This document shows, in pieces, positions 9,081 through 17,753 of a stretch of 64,000 bases of DNA. The stretch covers positions 1 through 64,000 of the forward strand of contig CANMUN010000003.1 of assembly GCA_947500875.1 (NCBI GenBank). The letters run 5' to 3'. The notes under the pieces are model-generated. The model made no database searches. It saw nothing but the letters and a program-made list of their open reading frames with translations, and had not been told where the DNA came from. Position numbers and translations under genes: made by a program. The stretch is from Flavobacteriales bacterium (GTDB taxonomy: Bacteria > Bacteroidota > Bacteroidia > Flavobacteriales_D > Crocinitomicaceae). Each line of letters begins with the position of its first letter. The stretch's first letter is position 1.

Positions 9081-9431
9081 ATGCTGGAGACGGGGAAGTG
9101 GGGAGAGCAGCAAGCAGCAGATTTCTTAACCGATAAGGGTTATACTATTCTAACGAGAAATTATCGCCATCAAAAGGCAGAAATTGACCTCATTGCGCAA
9201 TCGGGGAATTGGATTATTGCTGTGGAAGTGAAGACGCGTACTGGCAAGCAAATGGAGGACCCCTTTCGCGCTATTACGAAAACAAAACAACGTCTTTTAA
9301 TCAAAGCCATTAACGAATATGTTCGATCTTGGCCAAGTCCGGTGGAGGTCCGCATGGATGCTGTAAGCATAGTGCACCATCAAAATGAGGTCTTCATACA
9401 GCATATCGAAGATGCTTTTCCTGCTTTTTAA
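9081..9431 (+). CDS. YraN/UPF0102 family putative endonuclease
   Basis: This 116-aa protein has the UPF0102 layout related to Holliday-junction-resolvase-type nucleases: KWGEQQAADFLTDKGYTIL at the N-terminus, then NYRHQKAEIDLIAQ and VAVEVKTRTG, which supply the E...D...ExK metal-binding set of PD-(D/E)XK nucleases. The in vivo substrate of the family is not settled. It starts 5 bases after the secreted protein's stop. Confidence 0.85.
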   Translation: MLETGKWGEQQAADFLTDKGYTILTRNYRHQKAEIDLIAQSGNWIIAVEVKTRTGKQMEDPFRAITKTKQRLLIKAINEYVRSWPSPVEVRMDAVSIVHHQNEVFIQHIEDAFPAF

Positions 9432-9447
9432 CAAAACATTATTCCCG

Positions 9448-9455
9448 TACCTTTG
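9448..9455 (+). promoter_or_regulatory. Bacteroidota -7 promoter element (TACCTTTG)
   Basis: An exact TAnnTTTG match lies 15 bases before the ATG of the pseudouridine synthase gene. No convincing -33 TTG is seen at the usual distance. Confidence 0.45.
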
Positions 9456-9470
9456 TAAAAACTGCTCGTG

Positions 9471-10334
9471 ATGAACACAAACAATCGAAAGGTAAAATCA
9501 GTGCCTTCTAAACCCTCTGAAAACAAACCCAAAGAAGTTAAGCCGAGGGATAAGCGCAAGTACATTGACTTTAAAATTAAGGTAAAAAAAGGCGATCCTC
9601 TTCCGAGCTTTAACGACGAAGCTATCCGGTTGAATAAGTATTTATCCAATGCCGGCATTTGCTCTCGGAGGGAGGCTGATGTCTTGATACAAACAGGAGT
9701 CATCACGGTAAATGGTAAAATTGTAACGGAGCTTGGCTATAAAATAGCGCCAACCGACGTTATTCAATGCAACGGCGAAACCATCAATGCGGAGAAAAAA
9801 AGATACGTTTTACTGAATAAACCCAAGGGTTTTATCACTACAATGGATGACCCCCAAGGCCGAAAAACGGTTATGACCTTGGTGCGTAATGCTTGCCGGG
9901 AAAGGATTTATCCTGTAGGACGGCTGGATCGAGAAACCACGGGACTTTTGTTGTTTACCAACGACGGAGATTTGGCTAAAAAACTGACGCATCCTCGGTA
10001 TCAGGCACGGAAAATTTACCACGTTGAGCTGAACAAACCCGTTAAGGCGGAGGACTTAGACAAATTGTTGCGCGGAGTTGATTTGGAGGATGGAAAATCC
10101 AAGGCCGACAAAGCATCCTACGTAGAGGGGGGGAATTCGCGCGAAGTAGGTATTGAAATTCATTCAGGAAAGAACAGAATTGTTCGACGGATGTTTGAGT
10201 CTTTAGGATATACGGTCGTGAAATTGGACCGTGTAGTATTTGCTGGCTTAACGAAAAAAGACTTGCCAAGGGGGATGTTTCGGCATTTGTCCGAGGATGA
10301 GGTATCGTTTTTAAGAATGACAAAAAATGTATAA
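9471..10334 (+). CDS. rRNA pseudouridine synthase, RsuA/RluB/E/F family
   Basis: This 287-aa RNA-modifying enzyme isomerises a specific uridine, most likely in 23S rRNA. A Lys-rich N-terminal extension of about 45 residues is followed by an S4 RNA-binding domain (IRLNKYLSNAGICSRREAD, then GVITVNGKIV). The catalytic domain has the hallmark GRLDRETTGLLLFTNDG with the catalytic Asp, NKPKGFITT, and the RsuA/RluB-type C-terminal motif GKNRIVRRMFESLGY. I use the ATG at 9471 rather than the GTG one codon upstream. The stop overlaps the next gene by 8 bases. RluB is the most likely member, but the target position is not deducible here. Confidence 0.88.
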   Translation: MNTNNRKVKSVPSKPSENKPKEVKPRDKRKYIDFKIKVKKGDPLPSFNDEAIRLNKYLSNAGICSRREADVLIQTGVITVNGKIVTELGYKIAPTDVIQCNGETINAEKKRYVLLNKPKGFITTMDDPQGRKTVMTLVRNACRERIYPVGRLDRETTGLLLFTNDGDLAKKLTHPRYQARKIYHVELNKPVKAEDLDKLLRGVDLEDGKSKADKASYVEGGNSREVGIEIHSGKNRIVRRMFESLGYTVVKLDRVVFAGLTKKDLPRGMFRHLSEDEVSFLRMTKNV

Positions 10335-11016
10335 AGGAATTTTAGGAATTGTACTCGCGATGTTCTGTTTTTTCGGCTGCTCATCGCAACAAAGCGAAAG
10401 CCGTCATCCATTGGCTCATTATTTTTATCCCATTTCTTCAACGCCGTCTGTATATGTGTATCGAGATATCATTGGAGGCTTAGACGAACAGTTTCACCGA
10501 GTGTATTGCGTCACGGATCAACTCGGCAAGCACCTCGTTCTAGAGCGTTACGCTTCGGACGGACGAATATTAGAGGCCTTGAATTTTAACGTAGACTCGT
10601 TGGATATTCAAGACCATATGGTGGTTAATCGAGCCCAAAAAAAGACAAAAGCCATTTTATATAAAACCACTTTTTTTCCTTGGGGAAACAAGGGAAAGTC
10701 ATGGTTTGCCTCCAAGTTTGAAGGAGTTTTAGATTCAACGTTAATATTGCAAGACATCAAACGTTCTGTTTTGAAAACCAAGGTTGATTGCGAAGTTTTG
10801 GGTAACAAGACTCCTTGCCTTGCCTTATTAGATAGCACGCGTTATTCGTTACTTAATCCGTTTACCCAAAGGGAGAAAATCCTGACAGAAATATCTCAAG
10901 CCTATTATGCGGAGGGGATTGGCCTTGTGGAGTGGAAGGGGAGCAAAAACAAAGTTCACTTTAAGTTGGAACAAATAATGTCGCAGGAGGATTGGCTCAA
11001 AATTATTGGGAGATGA
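10327..11016 (+). CDS. Hypothetical lipoprotein (229 aa)
   Basis: A lipoprotein signal peptide ends in a FFGCSS lipobox with Cys near residue 18. The mature region is a mixed alpha/beta domain with no motif that I recognise. Two Cys residues (KVDCEVL, TPCLALL) could form a disulfide. The gene overlaps the pseudouridine synthase by 8 bases and the next gene by 4 (ATGA), so the three are probably co-translated. Together with the next gene it may form an envelope pair, but no function can be assigned. Confidence 0.65.
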   Translation: MYKGILGIVLAMFCFFGCSSQQSESRHPLAHYFYPISSTPSVYVYRDIIGGLDEQFHRVYCVTDQLGKHLVLERYASDGRILEALNFNVDSLDIQDHMVVNRAQKKTKAILYKTTFFPWGNKGKSWFASKFEGVLDSTLILQDIKRSVLKTKVDCEVLGNKTPCLALLDSTRYSLLNPFTQREKILTEISQAYYAEGIGLVEWKGSKNKVHFKLEQIMSQEDWLKIIGR

Positions 11017-11846
11017 GGTTTATCCTGGTTTTTTTTTTCGTGGCTACAGGCCAGCTCTTGGCGCAATCGTATAGGATATCATCAACCGCAAAAAAGGTGG
11101 TTTCGTTTCATTTAGGAACCTCTTTCAATCGTTTCTCTCCCTCAACCTTTTTGATGAAGGGTAACTATTTTGACGTATCCATTAAAAACGCACAATTTGG
11201 TGCTTTGAAAGAGAAATGGACCCTGACACAGTATTTAACTAGTCCGATGAAGTTCGCCGTTGGGTTTAACGTTCGAAAAAACGTCCAAGTTATGGTTGGT
11301 TTGGATAATTTTAAATACCACCTATCGCCGCAGGTCTTAACGGTTACCGGAACTGTGTATCCTTCCTATGATAAGGTTGGCGGTCTTTCTGGCACCTATT
11401 CCGACACCCGAATTTCCATGGACACCATTGGCTTTGACGTTCGAATGAACAACGTTAGATTCATAACGTTGCAAATAAACCGTTTAGCACCGTTGATACA
11501 TTTCAAGAATTATTCTTTTGCTGCGGTTGCAACTTATGGGGTAGAATTTGGGGCGATACACTCAGATTATACGTTGAATTTCGGTTCGGCTTTTCAAGAA
11601 AAATTATCGACCCTTTCGGGAATAGGATCCGCCATTCAATTGGGGATGAGGTTAGAGTTTTTTGGGAGATTTTATCTTTTACCTTCAATAGGCGGTGGCC
11701 TTCTAATGCAAAAGAACCTTAGAATGAATACAACGGAGGCAAGTCAAAAAGCCCAACAAAACCTGTGGTTTGGACAAGCTTCAATTTCCGTTGGAACTAC
11801 GTTTTTTCCAGGTAAAAAGAAAAACTGCGATTGCCCTCATTTTTAA
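11013..11846 (+). CDS. Hypothetical outer-membrane beta-barrel-like protein (277 aa)
   Basis: A signal peptide (MRFILVFFFVATGQLLAQ) precedes a protein of alternating aromatic and polar beta strands (KFAVGFNVRKNVQVMVGLD, YSFAAVATYGVEFGAIHSDY, GRFYLLPSIGGGLLMQ). It ends in a run of Lys and a Cys-x-Cys, which is not a typical barrel C-terminus. I chose the ATG at 11013, which overlaps the previous stop as ATGA; an in-frame ATG at 10992 would bury the signal peptide. The last bases share TTAA with the stop of the convergent TonB receptor gene. Confidence 0.6.
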   Translation: MRFILVFFFVATGQLLAQSYRISSTAKKVVSFHLGTSFNRFSPSTFLMKGNYFDVSIKNAQFGALKEKWTLTQYLTSPMKFAVGFNVRKNVQVMVGLDNFKYHLSPQVLTVTGTVYPSYDKVGGLSGTYSDTRISMDTIGFDVRMNNVRFITLQINRLAPLIHFKNYSFAAVATYGVEFGAIHSDYTLNFGSAFQEKLSTLSGIGSAIQLGMRLEFFGRFYLLPSIGGGLLMQKNLRMNTTEASQKAQQNLWFGQASISVGTTFFPGKKKNCDCPHF

Positions 11847-14284
11847 GAATTTCTTCCACCAACTCTAAAATCAATTTTGTAATAGAAAATGGGTAAAAAT
11901 CCGAGTTGCGTTTTTTCCGTTACCGGTTGATAGTTCGGTGAATTGACAACCGCTTGGTCTAAGGTTGGAGCATAAGCCAAGCTTAGTAAGTTTTTCGTTC
12001 CGAGGATGTTCACCAAGTCGAGTCCAAATTCGTGGGTAACAGCTTTAGCGTTCATTCTCCAAGAAATTTTAAGGTCAAGCCTAAAATAATCCCGGAATTG
12101 TAATTCGTTGAACAACGAGTCACGGTAGATTAGTTCTTTCTCGTCAATGGTTTTTGCAATGTCTACCAGACCGTAACGTTTTCCTCCAGCGGCGGTTACT
12201 TTTGACCCAATTCCAATGATGTTTTTCTTACCTATTTTGAATTCTTTGCCGGCCAATAAATTGGTGACATAAAGACCATTGTACGAAGTGTTTCGCTGTA
12301 TCCCATCACTTCCCTTATATTTCGAGTCATAAATGGTTCCAGAAAAAAGAAAAAAGAAATCCTTATCAAAGTACTTTTGAACCGTTAACTCCAGTCCATA
12401 GTTGACACCCGTTCCTGTATTTTGGAGCGAGTCTGCGAAAATGCGAGCGAAACCACTTCCCATATTGATCATCGAAAACGCGCTTGGAACGATGGTAACG
12501 GGGATGTTGTACAGGTACTGATAATAGGCTTCAGATCGCACGCTGAAGCCTTTGCCGAAGAATTTTTCGTAGCCAATGCCGCTGTGAATGCTTTTTGTAA
12601 AGTCCATATTCTTGTTGTGGTATACTCCGGTTTGTTTACGCTCATCGACATAAGTGTACAGGGGCTGAGCTTGACTGTGCATCCCCGCACCGGCAAAAAC
12701 GGATTGATTGCCACCAAATTTGCGCTTCCAACCAACCCTTAATTCGGCAGGGCTAAAACTATTTCCGAAAGAAAAATATTGGCTATGGAGACCAGCAGTA
12801 AAGTCTGTTTGATCCGAAACACGCCATTTCCATTGGATAAAAGGCTGTATTAAAAAGGCAACACCTTGAAAATTCCAACGGGTAAAATACTGATCTGGAA
12901 CGTCTAAGTCAGTGAGTGCCGAATCAATCATATTAATCAAAAAAACATCGGCATTGTAACCGAATTTTAATAAATGTTGCTTATTGATTTTACGGTTCAG
13001 GGCCGTGTAGCTCGACAGTTTTCGTGTATTAAATCGATAGGCCATCATTGGGTAAAGGGTATCAATTTGAATGCTGGTGTCTCCTCCTACGGTATTTAGA
13101 CTTCTTTGAAGATAAACATGGTTTGAATTCTGTACTTCCTGAGAAAGGGCGAGGGTACTGCTAATAAATGTTTTGTCGTTAATGGCTTTTTTGTAATTTA
13201 AACCGGCAACTCCCATGGACGTTCCAAAATACTGATCTCGGTCTCCTTCGCCGTACAAATCGGTGGTGTATTCTGTGTTTTTTGAAATTTCGATGGCAAT
13301 TTTACTTTTTCCTCCCATTCCCCAAAGGGAGAGGTTCCCTCCTTTACGTAATTTAAAATTGAACTTAAAGGCAACGTCTCCGTAGGTTGGTATTGCATCT
13401 GTTCCTAATTGTAATCCTAATACTTCGAATAACGAAAGCGTTGAATACCTACCCATCATTAAGAAGCTTGCCGTACCTTTCTTATTGAGCGGACCTTCCG
13501 CTAAAAATTCAGTTCCAAATAATCCGAATTGACCGGTAAATTCATGTCTTTGGTCATTTCCGTTTCTGAGTTTCAGGTCGAATACTCCCGATACGCTGTT
13601 GCCGTATTCCGCTGGGAATGCGCTCATGATAAAGTCGGAGTTGCCAAGTATTTTGTTATTTAATACCGAAACCGGCCCTCCTGAACTCCCTGCAATGGCA
13701 AAGTGGTTAGGGTTGGGAATGTCAATACCTTCCACTCGCCATACCACGCCCAACGGACTGTTTCCACGAATGATGATATCGTTTCTTGAATCGTCGGCAC
13801 CTTGAACCCCCGCAAAGTTGGAGGCCATTCGAGCGGGGTCCATCCGTGAACCAGGATATCGATTCGTTTCTTCCACGGAGAACTGTTGCGCTGAAATAAC
13901 GGCTAATTCGTTGATGATTTCTCCTTTTTTTCTTCCCGTTACCACTACTTCGTCTTTGTTGAGCACCATTTCTTGCAATAGGATGTTGAGAATCAACTCC
14001 TTTCCCGAACTTACCTCAATGGTTTGGGATTTGGCTTCATATTGAATGTACTTCGTGGTTAAAGTGTATTTGCCCACGGGGACCGATGCGATGGTAAAGG
14101 CCCCTTCTGCATCCGTTACCGCACGATAATTCACGCCGCTTTCATTTTTCAAATCGATTTCAATTTTGGCGCCAGAAAGCGGAAAATTCGTTTCGGAGTC
14201 CATGACTTTACCCCGAACATTTTGTGTTTGGCCAAAGCACAGTGGCATAATCATCAAGAACAGAACAGTAAATATTGCTTTCAT
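11843..14284 (-). CDS. TonB-dependent receptor with carboxypeptidase-like N-terminal domain
   Basis: This 813-aa outer-membrane receptor has a signal peptide (cut near CFGQ), a carboxypeptidase-regulatory-like beta domain (about 23-115: NVRGKVMDSETNFPLSGA), a plug domain (PARMASNFAGVQG, NDIIIRGNSPLGVVWRVEGI) and a long beta-barrel ending FYYKIDFRVG. No SusD-like lipoprotein, TonB or ExbB gene adjoins it, so it is an orphan receptor rather than a SusCD glycan system. The substrate is unknown. The gene stands alone between a convergent and a divergent neighbour. Confidence 0.9.
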   Translation of the reverse strand: MKAIFTVLFLMIMPLCFGQTQNVRGKVMDSETNFPLSGAKIEIDLKNESGVNYRAVTDAEGAFTIASVPVGKYTLTTKYIQYEAKSQTIEVSSGKELILNILLQEMVLNKDEVVVTGRKKGEIINELAVISAQQFSVEETNRYPGSRMDPARMASNFAGVQGADDSRNDIIIRGNSPLGVVWRVEGIDIPNPNHFAIAGSSGGPVSVLNNKILGNSDFIMSAFPAEYGNSVSGVFDLKLRNGNDQRHEFTGQFGLFGTEFLAEGPLNKKGTASFLMMGRYSTLSLFEVLGLQLGTDAIPTYGDVAFKFNFKLRKGGNLSLWGMGGKSKIAIEISKNTEYTTDLYGEGDRDQYFGTSMGVAGLNYKKAINDKTFISSTLALSQEVQNSNHVYLQRSLNTVGGDTSIQIDTLYPMMAYRFNTRKLSSYTALNRKINKQHLLKFGYNADVFLINMIDSALTDLDVPDQYFTRWNFQGVAFLIQPFIQWKWRVSDQTDFTAGLHSQYFSFGNSFSPAELRVGWKRKFGGNQSVFAGAGMHSQAQPLYTYVDERKQTGVYHNKNMDFTKSIHSGIGYEKFFGKGFSVRSEAYYQYLYNIPVTIVPSAFSMINMGSGFARIFADSLQNTGTGVNYGLELTVQKYFDKDFFFLFSGTIYDSKYKGSDGIQRNTSYNGLYVTNLLAGKEFKIGKKNIIGIGSKVTAAGGKRYGLVDIAKTIDEKELIYRDSLFNELQFRDYFRLDLKISWRMNAKAVTHEFGLDLVNILGTKNLLSLAYAPTLDQAVVNSPNYQPVTEKTQLGFLPIFYYKIDFRVGGRNS

Positions 14285-14406
14285 AGTTAATTTAGGTAGG
14301 GGTTCAACGCTATTGCGAGTAAAGATAATAAAAGTTAAATAGCTGTTAATTTGTCAAAGGTTCTTTCTTTATAGTGATATTTGTCGGACACTTAAACTTA
14401 TTCCAA

Positions 14407-14883
14407 ATGAAATCCATTGTACTACCTCTTTTCGTTGTTTTATTCAGCTTTATTTCATGTGCTCAAAAAGAAACGCCTACACTAACGTGGTACACGGATG
14501 TATCTCTTGCGGCAGAAGCGGCGGTAACGGCGGAAAAACCCATGCTGTTGTTTTTTACCGGAAGCGATTGGTGTGGTTGGTGTCACCGTTTACAGCGCGA
14601 AGTATTTAATACCGCTACGTTCACTACCTGGGCAGAAAGTAACGTAATCCTAGTTGAACTCGATTTTCCAAAAAACAAAGTCCAACCCCAGAACATTAAA
14701 GATCAGAACCAAATGTTACAGCAACAATTTCAAGTTCAAGGTTACCCGACAATCTGGTTTGTGAACGTGGTTAAAGAAGGTGAAAAATACAACATGTCTA
14801 CCTTAAAATCTTCTGGTTACATGGCAGGTGGTCCCGATGTTTGGATTGCCAATGCTCAATCCATTATCGATGGGGGTAAATAA
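14407..14883 (+). CDS. Thioredoxin-fold lipoprotein
   Basis: From the ATG at 14407 the 158-aa product has a lipoprotein signal (FISC lipobox, Cys18) and a thioredoxin-like domain whose active site is WCGWC (Cys56 and Cys59), followed by the cis-Pro region GYPTIWFVN. This resembles the DUF255/thioredoxin_7 group of periplasmic thiol-disulfide proteins. It probably acts as a membrane-anchored reductase or oxidase for envelope proteins. An in-frame ATG at 14374 would precede the signal peptide and is unlikely. Confidence 0.85.
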   Translation: MKSIVLPLFVVLFSFISCAQKETPTLTWYTDVSLAAEAAVTAEKPMLLFFTGSDWCGWCHRLQREVFNTATFTTWAESNVILVELDFPKNKVQPQNIKDQNQMLQQQFQVQGYPTIWFVNVVKEGEKYNMSTLKSSGYMAGGPDVWIANAQSIIDGGK

Positions 14884-14888
14884 ATGAA

Positions 14889-15731
14889 TCATAGTACATG
14901 GAGTAAGCATCCATGTTCAAGCACTTTTCCACTGGTTGATTTAGTGCACAGCACTCCCGTTTTAATCGTTTTCGACGGAAAAATAAAAGCGGCGATTTCC
15001 TTTAAGTTATCGGCGGTTATTTTAGGGGTGTAAGTCGATAAAATGAGGCTTCCATCCTCCGTTAGCAAAGAGGCGGCATGTTGCAGTAAAGAATCCAATT
15101 GATTTTCCAATTGCCATTTTTTACCTTTCGTTCCAATGCCCCAGGCAGGAGGATCCATTTGAATTAGGGAGTAGCAGTGTTTACGTTTAATTTCTCGTTC
15201 CATGAACAATAGGGCATCTTCATGCACCAATTTACCAGTAGAAAAACCGTTGTTGTGAAAATTTTCACGGGCCCAATTAAGTGCTGTCTTCGAGGAATCA
15301 ACATGGATTACTTCAGCACCTAACGAACCTGCGATCACGCTGGACACGCCTGAATAAGCGAATAAGTTTAGGAATTTAGTTTCCGAGCTTGCTAAACGTT
15401 TAATTTTTTCCCAATTCATCGACTGTTCTGGAAATACTCCGGTGTGCTTGGTGTTCTTTAAGCCGATTTTAAAGCTCAAATTATAGTAGTGAATATTCCA
15501 TTCTTCCGGAAGGTTAGCAAGATTTTTCCAATGCCCGTAGGCTCCTTTTTCTTCTTTGAATTGAAAATGGGCTATTTTCTGCCATTCACTTTTCGTTTTT
15601 TCTGACTTGAAATAAGCATTTATATCGGGTCGAATGGTGACAACGCTCCCCCAGCGTTCCAGCTTTTCACCTCCTCCCGCATCGATGAGTTCATAATTTT
15701 CCCAGGAAGGGGCAAATATTCTTTGACTCAA
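14889..15731 (-). CDS. Class I SAM-dependent methyltransferase, RlmI/RlmK-like
   Basis: This 280-aa protein has a Rossmann methyltransferase fold: the SAM-binding strand FLNLFAYSGVSSVIAG, the acidic residue in VIHVDSSKTALNWAREN, and the catalytic-type loop QMDPPAWGIG. These features match the RlmI-type 23S rRNA cytosine C5 methyltransferases. It has no N-terminal PUA domain, so it could be a relative with a different RNA or protein target. It lies 2 bases after the TPR protein in a leftward operon that begins with tadA. Confidence 0.75.
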   Translation of the reverse strand: MSQRIFAPSWENYELIDAGGGEKLERWGSVVTIRPDINAYFKSEKTKSEWQKIAHFQFKEEKGAYGHWKNLANLPEEWNIHYYNLSFKIGLKNTKHTGVFPEQSMNWEKIKRLASSETKFLNLFAYSGVSSVIAGSLGAEVIHVDSSKTALNWARENFHNNGFSTGKLVHEDALLFMEREIKRKHCYSLIQMDPPAWGIGTKGKKWQLENQLDSLLQHAASLLTEDGSLILSTYTPKITADNLKEIAAFIFPSKTIKTGVLCTKSTSGKVLEHGCLLHVL

Positions 15732-15733
15732 GA

Positions 15734-16315
15734 TTACCGCATTTTAGGAAGTTTTTTTCTTCCGCCCATCATTTGGGCCATGCGCATTTGGTTTTTCGAA
15801 GGAGCCGCCGTCATTTGTTGCTGCATCATTTTGATTTGATCTTTCAGCATACCGCTCTTGTCAAACTTTTTGGCGTCTGCCAAAAGATTCGTTGCTTCGG
15901 TGCGGCGACCGGTTTGAAGGCAAATCCCGGCCAATTGCATACGAGCCACCGCATTATCCTCGTTAGTTCTTAACCCCAAGGAAAGCGCTTTTCGAAGTTG
16001 TTGCTCGCTTTGAGCCAATCCTGACTCTTGAGCATTCATTAACGCTTGAAGGTACAGAACATAGGCGTGTTGCTTTCGGGGAAGAAACTGAGGGGCACTA
16101 ATGCGATTAATGTACTTTTTCGCTTTTTCTTGATTGCCTAAACGCATTTGGTTCAGGGCCAAAATCATGTTCTCGTTTCTGAAAAAAGTAAAGCCTACGA
16201 TGAGTAAAGGAAAAACCATGAAAATACCCCAACCCCAGGAGCCCACTGAAAATAGAAAAACCGTAAAAATCAATAGGCTTAAAGCAACAAGTATACGAAC
16301 AATAAAGGCAACCAT
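15734..16315 (-). CDS. Membrane-anchored TPR-like protein (193 aa)
   Basis: Two hydrophobic helices occupy about residues 3-48 (VALSLLIFTVFLFSVGSWGW, then MVFPLLIVGFTFF). Helical repeats follow (EKAKKYINRI, YVLYLQALMNAQESGLAQSE, ARMQLAGICLQTGRRTEA) that look like degenerate TPRs. The C-terminus is basic and Met/Gln-rich. The topology suggests a cytosolic TPR domain tethered to the inner membrane. It is 3 bases after ridA. Function unknown. Confidence 0.65.
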   Translation of the reverse strand: MVAFIVRILVALSLLIFTVFLFSVGSWGWGIFMVFPLLIVGFTFFRNENMILALNQMRLGNQEKAKKYINRISAPQFLPRKQHAYVLYLQALMNAQESGLAQSEQQLRKALSLGLRTNEDNAVARMQLAGICLQTGRRTEATNLLADAKKFDKSGMLKDQIKMMQQQMTAAPSKNQMRMAQMMGGRKKLPKMR

Positions 16316-16318
16316 AGT

Positions 16319-16744
16319 TTAATCGTTAAGGGTAGCAATACATTTCAATTCAATGCAAATAGGGGAGGGGAGGGCATTTATTTCGACCGTAGTTCTACAA
16401 GGTTGATTGGTCTGAAAATATTCCGCGTAAAGACGGTTGTACACTTGAAAATCCCGCTTCATATCGGTGAGAAAAACGGTTACATCAACCAACTGATCCC
16501 AACTGGATCCCGATGCTTCTAATATGAGCCTGACGTTTTCAAAAACACTTCTGCACTGTGCTTCAAAATCGAAGGCAGTATAATTGCCATTTTTGTCAAG
16601 CGCCAATCCCGGAACTAACGAATCTGTGCTATCGGAACCAGGGACACGAGGTCCTACACCGGACAAAAACAACAAGTTGCCCACGCGTCGGGCATGTGGG
16701 TAAAGACCAAGCGGTTTCGGGGCGTTAGAGGCGTTAATTTTCAT
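16319..16744 (-). CDS. RidA family protein
   Basis: This is a 141-aa member of the RidA/YjgF/UK114 family, trimeric enzymes that hydrolyse reactive enamines and imines. The substrate Arg lies in PCRTTVEINALP and the catalytic-pocket Glu in CIELKCIA, so it is probably an active deaminase. The N-terminal PHARRVGNLLFLSG and the GxGPRxPGSD loop resemble the AmnD-like (2-aminomuconate deaminase) branch more than housekeeping RidA, but no aminophenol catabolic genes lie nearby. It follows tadA after 38 bases. Confidence 0.85.
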   Translation of the reverse strand: MKINASNAPKPLGLYPHARRVGNLLFLSGVGPRVPGSDSTDSLVPGLALDKNGNYTAFDFEAQCRSVFENVRLILEASGSSWDQLVDVTVFLTDMKRDFQVYNRLYAEYFQTNQPCRTTVEINALPSPICIELKCIATLND

Positions 16745-16782
16745 TTGCAGTTACAAATATAAGGATTAACCTCGCCAAGAAG

Positions 16783-17226
16783 CTATCTTTTGGACTGAAA
16801 AAACTGTTTAAGCAATGAACTGCAAGCCTCACCTTCAACCCCGTAAATAAGGACAGTATTCGGATGATATAATCCGGGGGAGAAACGGTTTGCCCCACGG
16901 CGTTCATCCGATGCACCGTAAACCACCTTACCTATTTGACTCCAATACAGCGCTCCTGCGCACATCGAACAAGGCTCCAGTGTGACGTATAACGTACATT
17001 CTTTTAAATACTTCGCGCTTAAAAAGTTGGAAGCAGCAGTGATCGCTTGAATCTCCGCATGGGCAGTCACGTCCGATAGTTTTTCGGTTAGGTTGTGCCC
17101 TTTCCCAATGATTTGATTACCAGCAACCACCACCGCTCCTACGGGCACTTCCCCTTCGTCTAACGCTTTATGCGCTTCAATTAAGGCTTGCTTCATAAAA
17201 TAAATGTCGTTGAAGGGATTTATCAT
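16783..17226 (-). CDS. tadA: tRNA-specific adenosine deaminase
   Basis: This 147-aa zinc deaminase converts A34 to inosine in tRNA-Arg(ACG). The zinc ligands and catalytic Glu are His56 and Glu58 in TAHAEIQ, and Cys86 and Cys89 in PCSMCAGAL. The upstream EGEVPVGAVVV is also typical. It is the first gene of a leftward operon (tadA, ridA, TPR protein, methyltransferase), and its start is 41 bases from a divergent gene. Confidence 0.93.
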   Translation of the reverse strand: MINPFNDIYFMKQALIEAHKALDEGEVPVGAVVVAGNQIIGKGHNLTEKLSDVTAHAEIQAITAASNFLSAKYLKECTLYVTLEPCSMCAGALYWSQIGKVVYGASDERRGANRFSPGLYHPNTVLIYGVEGEACSSLLKQFFQSKR

Positions 17227-17267
17227 GCGAATGAAAGAGGCAAAGAAAATAAAATTATTTTTATCCC

Positions 17268-17753
17268 ATGAAATACTTGATACTTATTTGGGCTTTCAGT
17301 TTTTGGAATTATTACGCTCAAAAAGAAAACCACTTCAATTTTAAGAAAATTCAAACAGGACCTTACTTCGGGCTACAACAGGGCAGGAACCTTGTTGTTG
17401 AATTGGGGGCAGAGAGAAGAATGAAAGAAATAAAGTTTAAAAGCCCCAATTCTTTTGCATTAAACGCGGGAATCAATTACGATTACCGCTCCAGAATCTT
17501 GGGCGCCGATGCAGGTTTTTGGTTTCGTCCGAACAGAATCGGTTTTACCTTCGGTGCCGCAGGTGCTGTACGTTCCAATTTTAACGATGCGATGATTGGC
17601 TTTGCTCCGATACTCGGATATAAAATTTGGTTACTGCATGCTTTTGCAGGGTATTACTACTACCCAAAGCCCCTTCAAAGCACAATGACTAATCAACTAT
17701 TCGTATCGTTGCGCCTGGTATTAACGCAAAACTCAAAATGGAAAAACCAATAG
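17268..17753 (+). CDS. Small exported beta-barrel-like protein (161 aa)
   Basis: A short signal peptide (ILIWAFSFWNYYAQ) is followed by amphipathic strands rich in aromatic and Gly residues (TGPYFGLQQGRNLVVELGAE, FALNAGINYDY, IGFTFGAAGAVRSNF, HAFAGYYYYP, LFVSLRLVL). This resembles small eight-stranded outer-membrane proteins of Bacteroidota. No family can be named. Its last 16 bases overlap the start of the quinone oxidoreductase gene. Confidence 0.6.
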   Translation: MKYLILIWAFSFWNYYAQKENHFNFKKIQTGPYFGLQQGRNLVVELGAERRMKEIKFKSPNSFALNAGINYDYRSRILGADAGFWFRPNRIGFTFGAAGAVRSNFNDAMIGFAPILGYKIWLLHAFAGYYYYPKPLQSTMTNQLFVSLRLVLTQNSKWKNQ

